Shown: piece after piece, positions 7,071-13,320 of the stretch
How positions within the stretch are numbered: position 1 is the stretch's first letter
Layout: every line of letters starts with the position of its first letter
DNA from: Propionibacteriaceae bacterium
GTDB taxonomy: Bacteria > Actinomycetota > Actinomycetes > Propionibacteriales > Propionibacteriaceae
NCBI GenBank assembly: GCA_009781325.1
Contig: WQYJ01000039.1
Span: 1 to 13,320, forward strand
DNA length: 13,320 nt
Direction of reading: 5' to 3'
Notes under the pieces: model-generated
What the model saw: the letters and a program-made list of their open reading frames with translations, nothing else
Told to the model about the DNA's origin: nothing
Database searches by the model: none
Translations under genes and position numbers: made by a program

Positions 7071-7197
7071 GGGTGTGGGGTTGGTAATCCCTGGTGGGGT
7101 CAAGGATGAGGTCGCGCAGTATTTCACCAGTGGCGGTGTTGATAATTGTGATGTTGAGGTCTTGGAAGAGCATGGTGAAGAGGGAAGGGTTTTTCAT
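7039..7197 (-). pseudogene. C-terminal fragment of an IS481/IS3-type transposase
   Basis: A 52-codon frame ends with TGA at 7041-7039. The peptide contains LFQDLNITIINTATGEILRD and LILDPTRDYQP, the characteristic C-terminal tail of IS481-group integrase-core transposases (L-x-V-R-I...TGE-L-R-L-LDPTRDYQ). The frame is closed by a stop two codons before the first ATG, so the catalytic core is absent. This is a relic, not a functional gene. The last residues (QTGDPAK) are encoded inside the tRNA terminator hairpin. Family membership is judged by memory of the tail motif. Confidence 0.75.
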
Positions 7198-7198
7198 G

Positions 7199-7213
7199 TA
7201 ATATCATAATATC
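7199..7213. repeat. Short AT-rich direct repeat at the edge of the IS remnant
   Basis: TAATATCA then TAATATC in tandem, exactly at the point where the transposase remnant ends and lower-GC DNA begins. It may mark an old junction. Confidence 0.4.
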
Positions 7214-7231
7214 TTCGATTTCGTTTGAGAA

Positions 7232-7259
7232 TTGACCCCCAACGACCCGATTAGACAAT
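7232..7259 (+). promoter_or_regulatory. Possible promoter of the secreted four-Cys protein and ABC cassette
   Basis: TTGACC (7232-7237), 16 nt, GACAAT (7254-7259). The -35 matches at five of six bases, the -10 at four. It lies about 50 nt before the chosen start codon. Confidence 0.35.
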
Positions 7260-7295
7260 TCAATGTAGTTTATACCAGAATGGAACTACCTACTC

Positions 7296-7303
7296 AGGAA
7301 AGG
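7296..7303 (+). promoter_or_regulatory. Ribosome binding site deciding the start at 7313
   Basis: AGGAAAGG lies 9 nt before the ATG at 7313 but directly touches the ATG at 7304, so 7313 is the better start. Upstream in-frame codons from 7232 lack a site. Confidence 0.7.
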
Positions 7304-7312
7304 ATGACTACT

Positions 7313-7882
7313 ATGGCAGTAGTTACCAGATACGCACACCGCATTGGTAGAAGGTTCCTAGGCGGTTTAGTTGTGACAACAATGGCACTCTCACTTGGTG
7401 TTGGTGCGACTATTGCATATGCCGATTCTTTGTCTTACACCTCGAATTCAGTGACTCTAAAGTACGACAGGATCTACGTGTCTGACAAGAATGCCGCTGG
7501 AAAAAATGAGACCGTGGGCTACGCTTCTGGGAGTTTGATGCACACTACCGGTTATTGCGAGGGTTCAAAATGTATTAACAAAGGAATTCATACCGTATCT
7601 GCTGTGACGAACTATGGAAAAGGTATCTATATGTACCAGACTGGCACGCACAACAGTATGGGATGGAGGAACCTGCCAGGGGGAGGATACTGGATTACCA
7701 CGACATATTATGACAATCCAAAGCAGTCCGCCAATATCACGAAAACGAACGTGCAGGTAACTGTAAACGTGCCTGTCAAGCAACATGCGGGTTATAAAAA
7801 CTGGAGTCTGACGGCATCTGTAAAGGCATGCAAAGATAAACCATGGGCAATAAACCCATGCTCGGTGACAAAGAAAGTCTAG
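7313..7882 (+). CDS. Small secreted four-cysteine protein
   Basis: 189 residues from the ATG chosen by the ribosome site; an upstream in-frame start at 7232 would add 27 unlikely residues. The signal peptide has a basic N-region (RYAHRIGRR), a hydrophobic core and probable cleavage after AYA at residue 37. The mature part of about 152 residues is rich in Thr, Lys, Tyr, Asn and beta-forming residues, with just four cysteines (C82, C87, C173, C183), enough for two disulfides, and a LPGGGYW motif at 121-127. Base composition is visibly more AT-rich than that of its neighbours. An ABC ATPase and two membrane proteins follow at once, the order seen in clusters for secreted bacteriocins or toxins and their self-protection pumps. 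That role is inferred; I recognise no named family. Confidence 0.8.
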   Translation: MAVVTRYAHRIGRRFLGGLVVTTMALSLGVGATIAYADSLSYTSNSVTLKYDRIYVSDKNAAGKNETVGYASGSLMHTTGYCEGSKCINKGIHTVSAVTNYGKGIYMYQTGTHNSMGWRNLPGGGYWITTTYYDNPKQSANITKTNVQVTVNVPVKQHAGYKNWSLTASVKACKDKPWAINPCSVTKKV

Positions 7883-7894
7883 TAGGGCACGGAT

Positions 7895-8665
7895 TTGTCA
7901 CTTCAATCTCTACTCTCTATTCAGGGTGTGAGTAGGAGCTTCGGTCAAACGCAAGCCTTACAAAATGTATCTGTAGATTTCTCTGAAGGAGTGAATGGCA
8001 TTCTTGGGCCTAACGGAGCTGGTAAGACCACTTTGTTTCGAGTCCTGACTGGGGTGCTACAACCTTCCTCAGGGGATGTCTTTTGGCAAGGTAAAGAAAT
8101 CAAGGATCGGAGATGGAAGCAGGCCTTCCAGCGACAAGTAGGATACCTACCTCAAGATCCAGGTTGGTTCGAGGGATTCACGGTCAAGCAATTGTGTCAC
8201 TACTTTGCCGGGTTGCGGCAAGTGCCACGTGGTGTTCGTGCGCAACGAATAGAACACGCCATCGATTCAGTAGGTCTCTCAGAACAAGCTGGGACCAGCC
8301 TCAAGGCGTTGTCAGGTGGTCAGAGACGGCGAGCTTTCATTGCTCAGACGCTTATCCATGATCCGAGTATCCTTGTGCTGGATGAGCCCACATCGGGACT
8401 CGATCCTGTCCAGAGAGTGCAGATACGTGAACTCGTGGCGACGCTCGGGCGAGAACGAGTGGTTCTCTTGTCAACTCATCTCGTAGAGGATATTGCTCAA
8501 ACAGCACGGAACATCGTAATACTCGACTCTGGGCGTCTTGTATGGGCTGGAGCTCCAGAGGAATTGTCCAGATTAGGTGGACATCGAGGAAATGCCAATG
8601 ACTCTGTTACAACGGCATATGAGAGAGGATTTCTAGCAATGCTTGAGGAAACTAGTAATGTCTAA
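7895..8665 (+). CDS. ABC transporter ATP-binding protein
   Basis: 256 residues with a TTG start (AGGG 7 nt upstream); the alignment-typical opening LLSIQGVSRSFG begins six residues in, so this start fits. All ABC motifs are present: Walker A GPNGAGKTT at 38-46, Q-loop YLPQ with Q87, signature LSGGQ 139-143, Walker B ILVLDE 159-164, D-loop SGLD 167-170, switch H195 in STHLVED. It is of the ABC-2/drug-exporter type (short stand-alone NBD). It would power the membrane proteins encoded next, whose frames overlap it by a few bases. With a secreted protein gene just upstream, export of that product or removal of it from the producer's membrane are the leading ideas. Confidence 0.95.
   Translation: MSLQSLLSIQGVSRSFGQTQALQNVSVDFSEGVNGILGPNGAGKTTLFRVLTGVLQPSSGDVFWQGKEIKDRRWKQAFQRQVGYLPQDPGWFEGFTVKQLCHYFAGLRQVPRGVRAQRIEHAIDSVGLSEQAGTSLKALSGGQRRRAFIAQTLIHDPSILVLDEPTSGLDPVQRVQIRELVATLGRERVVLLSTHLVEDIAQTARNIVILDSGRLVWAGAPEELSRLGGHRGNANDSVTTAYERGFLAMLEETSNV
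8645..8650 (+). promoter_or_regulatory. Ribosome binding site deciding the start at 8658
   Basis: GAGGAA lies 7 nt before the ATG at 8658. It would be inside the coding sequence if the upstream TTG at 8643 were used, which supports 8658. Confidence 0.7.
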
Positions 8666-9869
8666 ACTCTTGCCATGGGGAGGGTTGGTTGCCAGTCTTG
8701 GCGCATGTCTTGCCATGCTCCTCCCTGTGGATGATGGTACTCAAAACAGTTTTCTCTGTTCTCTAGCCGTCATGCTTCATGCCGCAATAGTGATATTTCC
8801 GTTGCTAGCTGGTGTGGCTTCGATTGATGCAACGTTCATGAATCGTGGAAGGTCTCGATTTCTACTTGAAGCGCTGCCCTCCTCTGCTCGACTTCGAGCA
8901 GCCAGTGGAAGAGTTGGATGGATCAGCCTGGCCGGATGTGCAGGAATCCTCTTAGCCTGTGTAGTGGCTGGGACACTCGCAGTTAGCAATGGGAGCCGAT
9001 TCTCCTGGGGTGTCTGGCCATTCCTGCTCCTTGCATGTGTTGGCATAGTTTCGGCAACATGTATTGGCTGGGCGATTGGAGCCATAGCAAAGTCATGGTT
9101 TATCCCCCCGTTGATCATCATTGTGACCTACGGGGGGGCAGCCGCCAATATTAGCTATGTCCAACTGCCCTCTGCTGCGCTTTCAGCATTATGGACTCCA
9201 ACACCGGCACTGCTTCATTTTCCCTTACCACTCATAGGCTGGACACTTGGTTTACATGTGTTGCTAGCCCTAGTTGGGGTTACTGGATGGCTGGTGTGGT
9301 GTCAGCTTACGAAACAACGAATCCTACTGCTTGTTACCGCCTTATTCCTCACCATTGGGTGCGCTGCGAGTATGGTCAATGGGTGGCTGGGGATTTCTGG
9401 AGCAGTCGTAGCGAACGATACTTCAGACTGGATTTGCGCTCCGCTGGCGTCTGGAGCTCAAGTCTGCCTACCACCTGAGCGGCCCCAGGACCTTCCAGAT
9501 TTAGTGATTCAGTTAGAGAGTGTTAACACCCGAGCACTGCAATTGGATCCTGGACTTGCCTCCAGAACCTGGAGAGGCATTGACTCGCCTGCGGGAACTT
9601 CATTGGTGTACGAGTTGCCACTGGGTCAGTCCCCTACTCTCAGTCAACACGCAGGAGCTGCAGCTGCAAGTCTATTCATCGGCTGCGTGCTGGATGCACT
9701 CGACAAAGAGGATGAAGACCTACTTGACATGTATGCTGAGGCTCAAGTTATTGTTGCCACCTGGCTCGATCCTGAGGCCAACGGCAAATTCATAGATATC
9801 GAAGGGAACGTCTACTTCATCACCTTTGCTGATGCTCAGGATGCCTACAGGAAATCGATACAGTGCTAA
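8658..9869 (+). CDS. ABC-2-like membrane protein with C-terminal extracytoplasmic domain
   Basis: 403 residues; its ATG overlaps the end of the ATPase gene by 8 nt, indicating translational coupling. Six or seven hydrophobic helices can be placed at about 6-24, 36-55, 88-109, 117-140, 148-166, 189-213 and 221-240. A soluble domain of about 160 residues follows, with a close cysteine pair (C260 and C270, in DWICAPLASGAQVCLPPE) that could form a disulfide outside the cell, and an acidic helix (DKEDEDLLDMYAEAQ, about 349-363). Combined permease and outer-domain architecture is known from actinobacterial ABC-2-type membrane proteins, where the outer domain is thought to contact substrate; that parallel is from memory. 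It probably forms the transport channel, or half of it, with the next gene. Confidence 0.82.
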   Translation: MSKLLPWGGLVASLGACLAMLLPVDDGTQNSFLCSLAVMLHAAIVIFPLLAGVASIDATFMNRGRSRFLLEALPSSARLRAASGRVGWISLAGCAGILLACVVAGTLAVSNGSRFSWGVWPFLLLACVGIVSATCIGWAIGAIAKSWFIPPLIIIVTYGGAAANISYVQLPSAALSALWTPTPALLHFPLPLIGWTLGLHVLLALVGVTGWLVWCQLTKQRILLLVTALFLTIGCAASMVNGWLGISGAVVANDTSDWICAPLASGAQVCLPPERPQDLPDLVIQLESVNTRALQLDPGLASRTWRGIDSPAGTSLVYELPLGQSPTLSQHAGAAAASLFIGCVLDALDKEDEDLLDMYAEAQVIVATWLDPEANGKFIDIEGNVYFITFADAQDAYRKSIQC

Positions 9870-10471
9870 CAGCGACACCGATTCTATTTGCTCGAACCCG
9901 CTGGGTGATTGGGCTCGTGTTCATGGGTGTTGTCAGTTTCTGCGGCTCCTGGATTCTTCCCGTTGACTTGGTGGATAATCCTTTTGACCACATGCGCAGT
10001 CAGGTTGTCGTGGATTTGGTACCCCTTCTAGCATGTCTGGTCTGGTCTTTTATGGCTTATTCACCGTTGCCTGAAATGGAACGAAGCGCCGCAGGCTCCG
10101 TACTCCTGCGTCTTCGCCTTGCCTGGTGGACGCTAGCAGCAGTAATCATCATTTCAGCAGGGAATCTTGCCTATTGCTTCCGTGATGTGTCGGGATGGTT
10201 CATGGTTTCCCATATGCGGAATGCGTTATTCGGTTTAGCTATCGCTACGCTATGCACGCTTGTCCTTCCACAAGCTGCATCATGGATACCACTGTCTTTA
10301 TACACAGGCGTGTGCTGGATTGCCGGCACTCTGGATGAATCGGGGACACCTAGGTTCTGGGCACTTCCTAGCTACATGGCAGATTCGTGGGTGGCTGCTG
10401 TAGTCACGGCTGTCCTGGCTATTACCAGTGTCGGTTTGTATTGCGTTTTTGAGCGTGGGAGAAACAGGTAG
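9863..10471 (+). CDS. Polytopic membrane protein of the ABC cassette
   Basis: 202 residues with a GTG start overlapping the previous stop by 7 nt; GGAAA lies about 9 nt upstream. About six hydrophobic segments (roughly 14-33, 49-66, 87-106, 118-137, 143-156 and 172-195) with basic cytosolic loops (RLRLAWW) and a basic C-terminus (ERGRNR). It lacks the large outer domain of its neighbour, so it may be the second permease half or an immunity-type membrane protein. Coupled overlap with the upstream gene argues that both products are made in fixed ratio. No catalytic motif is seen. The gene is convergent with the minus-strand gene ending at 10491, with only 19 nt between the stops and no visible hairpin. 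Confidence 0.78.
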   Translation: MLTATPILFARTRWVIGLVFMGVVSFCGSWILPVDLVDNPFDHMRSQVVVDLVPLLACLVWSFMAYSPLPEMERSAAGSVLLRLRLAWWTLAAVIIISAGNLAYCFRDVSGWFMVSHMRNALFGLAIATLCTLVLPQAASWIPLSLYTGVCWIAGTLDESGTPRFWALPSYMADSWVAAVVTAVLAITSVGLYCVFERGRNR

Positions 10472-10490
10472 TCTGCTAGTGGTCAAGACA

Positions 10491-11372
10491 TTAGAAGCGG
10501 ATTATCACCGAGGTTGAGGCCAACTCGGATTCCGGAACCCCAATCCAGCCTGATAAGACTTTTGCGGATGCTGTCCATTCGTAGATTCCTACCTGGACCG
10601 ATGTCACCCCTGTTGCGGTGGCCCAGGATTGGGCAAAGGCTGCACTTGACCAGGCGACTTCTTCAGTGGAAGCGGTGATGGTGATGTACGCGCGCTCCGA
10701 ACCTTCGGCTGGGAAGGCTTGGACATTTGCCGTGGAGCCATATCCGCGGGTGAGCATAGACACCAGAAGATCCGGGTCAGCGGGTTCAGGGTTAAAAACC
10801 AGGCATGACCAGGCTGCGGGTGTTTCACCGGTCAGTGCTGAGGCCAGGATTCGGGATCGGGCAACATGCTGGTCGTAGGCGTCGGGGAATCCGGAGCGTT
10901 GTACTTCCTGGGCGACCCACCCGAGATCGGACGTCTGCCAATCGGGGACCTTCACCATCGCCTCGTAGAACTTCGCTGAGGAATAGAAGGGATCCATGAT
11001 CTGTTCTTCGGTGCCCCAGCCCTGAGAGGGGCGCTGCTGGAAGAGTCCCAGGGAATCGCGGTCACCATAGTCGAGGTTACGAATCTGGGATTCCTGGAAG
11101 GCGGTGGCTAAGGCAATGGACACAGCACGCGGAATCAGGCCGCGCTGGGCTGCGACCCCGGCGATAATAGAGGCGTTTTGAGACTGTTCAATATCAATCT
11201 CGGCCCTTTCCTGATCGATCGTGGATTGACAATAGACATTCGGCGGCGGTGGGGGATCGGCCCAGAGCGTTGATACCCAGCGGTAGACCCCGATTCCGCC
11301 GATGACAAGGGCAACCACGAGCAGAACAGTGGCAATCACGATCAGGACAGTACGCGCATTACTCTTTTTCAT
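10491..11372 (-). CDS. Membrane-anchored lysozyme-fold-like protein
   Basis: 293 residues. A single N-terminal helix (about 8-30), preceded by MKKSNAR, leads to a Pro-rich link (ADPPPPPN) and an extracytoplasmic region. Residues about 70-180 carry a lytic-transglycosylase-like pattern: a helix SIALATAFQESQIRNLDYGD with E94 as candidate acid, then SLGLFQQRPSQGWGT (107-121), as found in actinobacterial proteins often labelled lysozyme-like or, wrongly, 'heavy metal transporter'. C48 and C190 could pair. The C-terminal about 100 residues are a separate beta-rich part. It starts 3 nt after dapD, so it is co-transcribed with a gene feeding peptidoglycan precursor supply; a role in wall cleavage or remodelling is inferred. 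The catalytic assignment is tentative because a true transglycosylase motif is only partly present. Confidence 0.8.
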   Translation of the reverse strand: MKKSNARTVLIVIATVLLVVALVIGGIGVYRWVSTLWADPPPPPNVYCQSTIDQERAEIDIEQSQNASIIAGVAAQRGLIPRAVSIALATAFQESQIRNLDYGDRDSLGLFQQRPSQGWGTEEQIMDPFYSSAKFYEAMVKVPDWQTSDLGWVAQEVQRSGFPDAYDQHVARSRILASALTGETPAAWSCLVFNPEPADPDLLVSMLTRGYGSTANVQAFPAEGSERAYITITASTEEVAWSSAAFAQSWATATGVTSVQVGIYEWTASAKVLSGWIGVPESELASTSVIIRF

Positions 11373-11375
11373 GAA

Positions 11376-12296
11376 TCAGTTCCGATGCAGTTCTGCGTTG
11401 AGTGTGACCCGGCGGTCTCCGTGGGGGAGAACCTTGACTTGGCCAGAGAGGGAATCGCGGATATACAGCCATCCGGATTGACCGGAGAGTTCTGCAGCTT
11501 TCACCACTGTGTCGTCCGGCAGGAGTACCTTTGTACCAGCGGTGACATAGAGTCCGGCTTCAACGATGCAGTCGTCTCCTAAGCTGATCCCCACCCCAGC
11601 TTGGGCACCGAGCAAGCAGCGCTTACCAATAGTGATCGTCTCCTGGCCGCCGCCTGAGAGCGTACGCATGATGGAAGCTCCGCCTCCGATATCTGAACCT
11701 TCTCCGATAATGACACCCGCAGAGATGCGCCCTTCAACCATGGAGGTTCCCAGAGTTCCAGCGTTGAAATTCACGAAGCCCTCGTGCATCACTGTTGTGC
11801 CTTCACCAAGATAAGCTCCCAGCCGTACGCGATCAGCATCGCCGATTCTTACCCCGGAGGGGACAACGTAGTCCACCATACGCGGGAACTTGTCAACGCT
11901 GAAAACTGTGAGCGGACCCATCGTACGCAGCGCGGCGCGTACTTCTTCAAAACCTTCCACAGCACAAGGGCCTGCTGAGGTCCACACCACATTGGGAAGC
12001 ACAGAGAAGATACCGGTCAGATTGATGGACCGAGGCTCGCAGATGCGGTGAGACAGCAGGTGTAGGCGCAGATAGGTATCCGGAACGTCGCTCGGCGGAG
12101 CATCCAAATCGATCTCAATACGAACCAGGCGTGTTCTCACCTTGCGCAGAGGATCCACAGCATCCCTCGGCGGGTCATTCGTGGGTTGGTCGGAGGGCAG
12201 AGGGCCCAGCAGGGGCTGCGGGAACCAGCAATCGAGGATGCCGGCTGTGTCATGGACCGTGGCAAACCCCGTACCTGATGCGATCCGAGTGCTCAT
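11376..12296 (-). CDS. dapD: 2,3,4,5-tetrahydropyridine-2,6-dicarboxylate N-succinyltransferase, actinobacterial type
   Basis: 306 residues. DapD transfers succinyl from succinyl-CoA to tetrahydrodipicolinate in the succinylase branch of meso-diaminopimelate and lysine synthesis, in the cytosol, supplying peptidoglycan cross-link residues. The left-handed beta-helix is clear from hexapeptide repeats at about 150-260 (VRIGDADRVRLGAYLGEGT, ISAGVIIGEGSDIGGG, ITIGKRCLLGAQAGVGI). The family block GYLGEGT-like / HEGFVNFNAGTLG (171-183) and MVEGRIS (186-192, E188 at the position of the catalytic glutamate of the mycobacterial enzyme, as I recall) are intact. The N-terminal extension matches the actinobacterial rather than the proteobacterial form. 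R211 stands in IMRTLSGGG where G is common. The start codon is the only ATG in frame after a TAG. First gene of a two-gene unit. Confidence 0.93.
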   Translation of the reverse strand: MSTRIASGTGFATVHDTAGILDCWFPQPLLGPLPSDQPTNDPPRDAVDPLRKVRTRLVRIEIDLDAPPSDVPDTYLRLHLLSHRICEPRSINLTGIFSVLPNVVWTSAGPCAVEGFEEVRAALRTMGPLTVFSVDKFPRMVDYVVPSGVRIGDADRVRLGAYLGEGTTVMHEGFVNFNAGTLGTSMVEGRISAGVIIGEGSDIGGGASIMRTLSGGGQETITIGKRCLLGAQAGVGISLGDDCIVEAGLYVTAGTKVLLPDDTVVKAAELSGQSGWLYIRDSLSGQVKVLPHGDRRVTLNAELHRN

Positions 12297-12369
12297 GGAT
12301 CAAGCCTACTTGGAATCCATGGCAGTAGGAGGAATTGACACCACCGCTATTTGTGGAATCAGCTCGAAG

Positions 12370-12401
12370 CGCTTGTCAAGCGGCTAGGATCTCGATAGTG
12401 T
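12370..12401 (+). promoter_or_regulatory. Probable promoter with a small inverted repeat upstream of the lectin-like gene
   Basis: TTGTCA (12373-12378), 17 nt, TAGTGT (12396-12401). CGCTT-GTC-AAGCG (12370-12382) forms a perfect 5-bp inverted repeat across the -35 box, so it may be an operator. The gene starts 80 nt downstream with GAAGGAG at 12468-12474. Confidence 0.45.
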
Positions 12402-12481
12402 GAAGATATCTCGTCACCTGAGCTGAAGAGGCGCAGTTCAGTGACCCGGCTGATCCAATGTTGTATCGAAGGAGTCTTAGG

Positions 12482-13320
12482 ATGTCGTCTCGTCTATCAA
12501 TGTCTGATGTCAAGCTGCACGGGCTAGCTGTGCTGAGTTCTGTTGTTGTGGGGGTTGCCTTATGTGTTCAGTGCCTGCCGATGGCTGTGATCGCCCAGGC
12601 AGCACCTGCGGCACAGTACACCGTGGTCTATGACTACACAACCAATGGCGGTGTCCCGGAATCTGGTGCTCCTGACTCGACCATTGCAGAATCTGGGTCC
12701 TTGGTGAGTCTGCCTACGGCCACCAAACCTGGGTGGAGTTTCGAAGGGTGGAGTACCGATAAGGATGCGCACTCTGGGTGGATCGGCTATGTGCCGGTGA
12801 GCCAGATTATTCCTGCCTCAGTGACGGATCAGTTGGATCATGCCACCCCAGGCAGCACAGCGATGTTCCAGGATCTGTCGAACTGGAATGTTGAGGACGG
12901 AATCTGGAGTGTTGCCGACTCGAAGCTGATCCGCAACTACAGTCTTGGTACTTCAGGGTGGAGATTTGCTCAGCTCAAGGACCGTCAGGTTATTGATGGC
13001 ACAGTGTCGATGACAGTGACCATGCGTCAGCAGGCTCCTGGCGCGATTGCTTATGCGGGGCTAGGAGTACGCCAGAGTGTCGATGCAGGCGGGTGGGCCT
13101 CCGGGTATGTGATCGCTGTGGGGTGGAACTGCACTAATCGTCCGGTCGTTGAGATCCACAAGAGAGGGCCTGGTTGGAACAAGTTAGCGGAGTTCTACCT
13201 TGATGGAGTGAAGATGGGAGACCAAATCACCATTGCGGTTGAGATGATGGGTTCCAGGATCGATGTCTATGCCAATGGTGGGTTTGTGTACGGCTTTGAT
13301 TCGACCTCCAGTGGTTCGGA
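12482..13320 (+). CDS. Secreted protein with InlB-like repeat and concanavalin/LamG-like domain (3' end outside window)
   Basis: 279 complete codons are visible before the window ends. GAAGGAG lies 7 nt before the ATG. A long signal peptide (hydrophobic core LAVLSSVVVGVALCV, probable cleavage after AQA near residue 40) is followed by a Listeria-Bacteroides/InlB-type repeat at about 46-95 (YTVVYDYTTNGG ... SLPTATKPGWSFEGWSTD). From about 127 a beta-sandwich resembling concanavalin/LamG or the DUF1080 group begins: FQDLSNWNVEDGIWSV, DGTVSMTVTMRQ, GYVIAVGW, IDVYANGGFVYGF, which in family members binds or cleaves carbohydrates. Later domains and any wall anchor are missing. It probably serves in host or glycan attachment; this is inferred from domain type. 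Confidence 0.88.
   Translation, partial: MSSRLSMSDVKLHGLAVLSSVVVGVALCVQCLPMAVIAQAAPAAQYTVVYDYTTNGGVPESGAPDSTIAESGSLVSLPTATKPGWSFEGWSTDKDAHSGWIGYVPVSQIIPASVTDQLDHATPGSTAMFQDLSNWNVEDGIWSVADSKLIRNYSLGTSGWRFAQLKDRQVIDGTVSMTVTMRQQAPGAIAYAGLGVRQSVDAGGWASGYVIAVGWNCTNRPVVEIHKRGPGWNKLAEFYLDGVKMGDQITIAVEMMGSRIDVYANGGFVYGFDSTSSGS

Larger units (their letters stand above)
7009..7198 (-). mobile_element. Remnant of an IS481/IS3-family insertion sequence (3' end only)
   Basis: The end next to the tRNA begins TGTCTCGGGACA (7009-7020), the TGT...ACA-type terminus expected of this family. The transposase 3' end follows in the correct orientation. The element stops near 7198, where AT-rich DNA begins; no second inverted repeat and no catalytic DDE region is present, so it cannot move by itself. 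The outer end is only 4 nt from the last base of tRNA-Gly. Confidence 0.6.

Noticed and set aside
7313..7882. Lactococcin 972-type bacteriocin assignment
   Set aside because: The gene order is suggestive, but the mature sequence does not show the family pattern, so only a general secreted-protein call is made.
10472..10490. Bidirectional terminator between convergent genes
   Set aside because: No hairpin or T-run can be found in the 19 nt.
6931..10490. Integrative element with tRNA attachment repeats
   Set aside because: I looked for a second copy of the tRNA 3' end downstream and for an integrase and found neither; only an IS tail is present.

Overview
The window reads as chromosome from a moderately high-GC Gram-positive actinobacterium. 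The best taxonomic marker is an actinobacterial-type DapD (tetrahydrodipicolinate N-succinyltransferase). Purine-rich Shine-Dalgarno sites, secreted proteins with InlB-type repeats and single-helix membrane-anchored envelope proteins fit the same group. An Actinomycetaceae-like host is a guess from overall character; no search was run.

Layout. (1) 1-3150, minus strand: two paralogous secreted proteins with beta-helix-like Gly/Thr/Ser-rich repeats. The complete upstream copy (725 aa) adds a Thr/Pro/Ser linker of seven 12-residue units, two InlB-like domains and a C-terminal membrane anchor. The downstream copy leaves the window at base 1. Both have the same 12-base TGCGTAGAATGA promoter-proximal motif, with its TAGAAT core exactly 28 nt before the start codon. 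(2) 3360-3821, plus: a rhodanese-domain lipoprotein followed by a strong hairpin. (3) 3944-6864, plus: a tightly packed four-gene operon of three multi-zinc-ribbon proteins and a 431-residue cytosolic protein with three related internal modules. I cannot assign it to a named system, and it is the best candidate here for an undescribed one. (4) 6931-7004: tRNA-Gly(TCC), abutted by the 3' end of an IS481/IS3-like transposase element whose interior holds the hairpin that probably terminates the tRNA. (5) 7313-10471, plus: a secreted four-cysteine protein followed by an ABC ATPase and two membrane proteins with overlapping or near-overlapping reading frames, which looks like an export or self-protection cassette; this is accessory-type DNA. 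(6) 12296-10491, minus: dapD and, 3 nt downstream, a membrane-anchored lysozyme-fold-like protein, tying peptidoglycan precursor synthesis to a possible wall-processing enzyme. (7) 12482 to the end, plus: a secreted protein with an InlB-like repeat and a concanavalin/LamG-like domain, cut by the window edge.

Taken together the window is rich in cell-envelope and surface functions (adhesin-like proteins, lipoprotein, DapD, lytic-like enzyme, secreted lectin-like protein), interrupted by one intracellular zinc-ribbon operon and one mobile or accessory insertion next to a tRNA gene. All statements on families come from reading motifs by eye; no homology search was possible.
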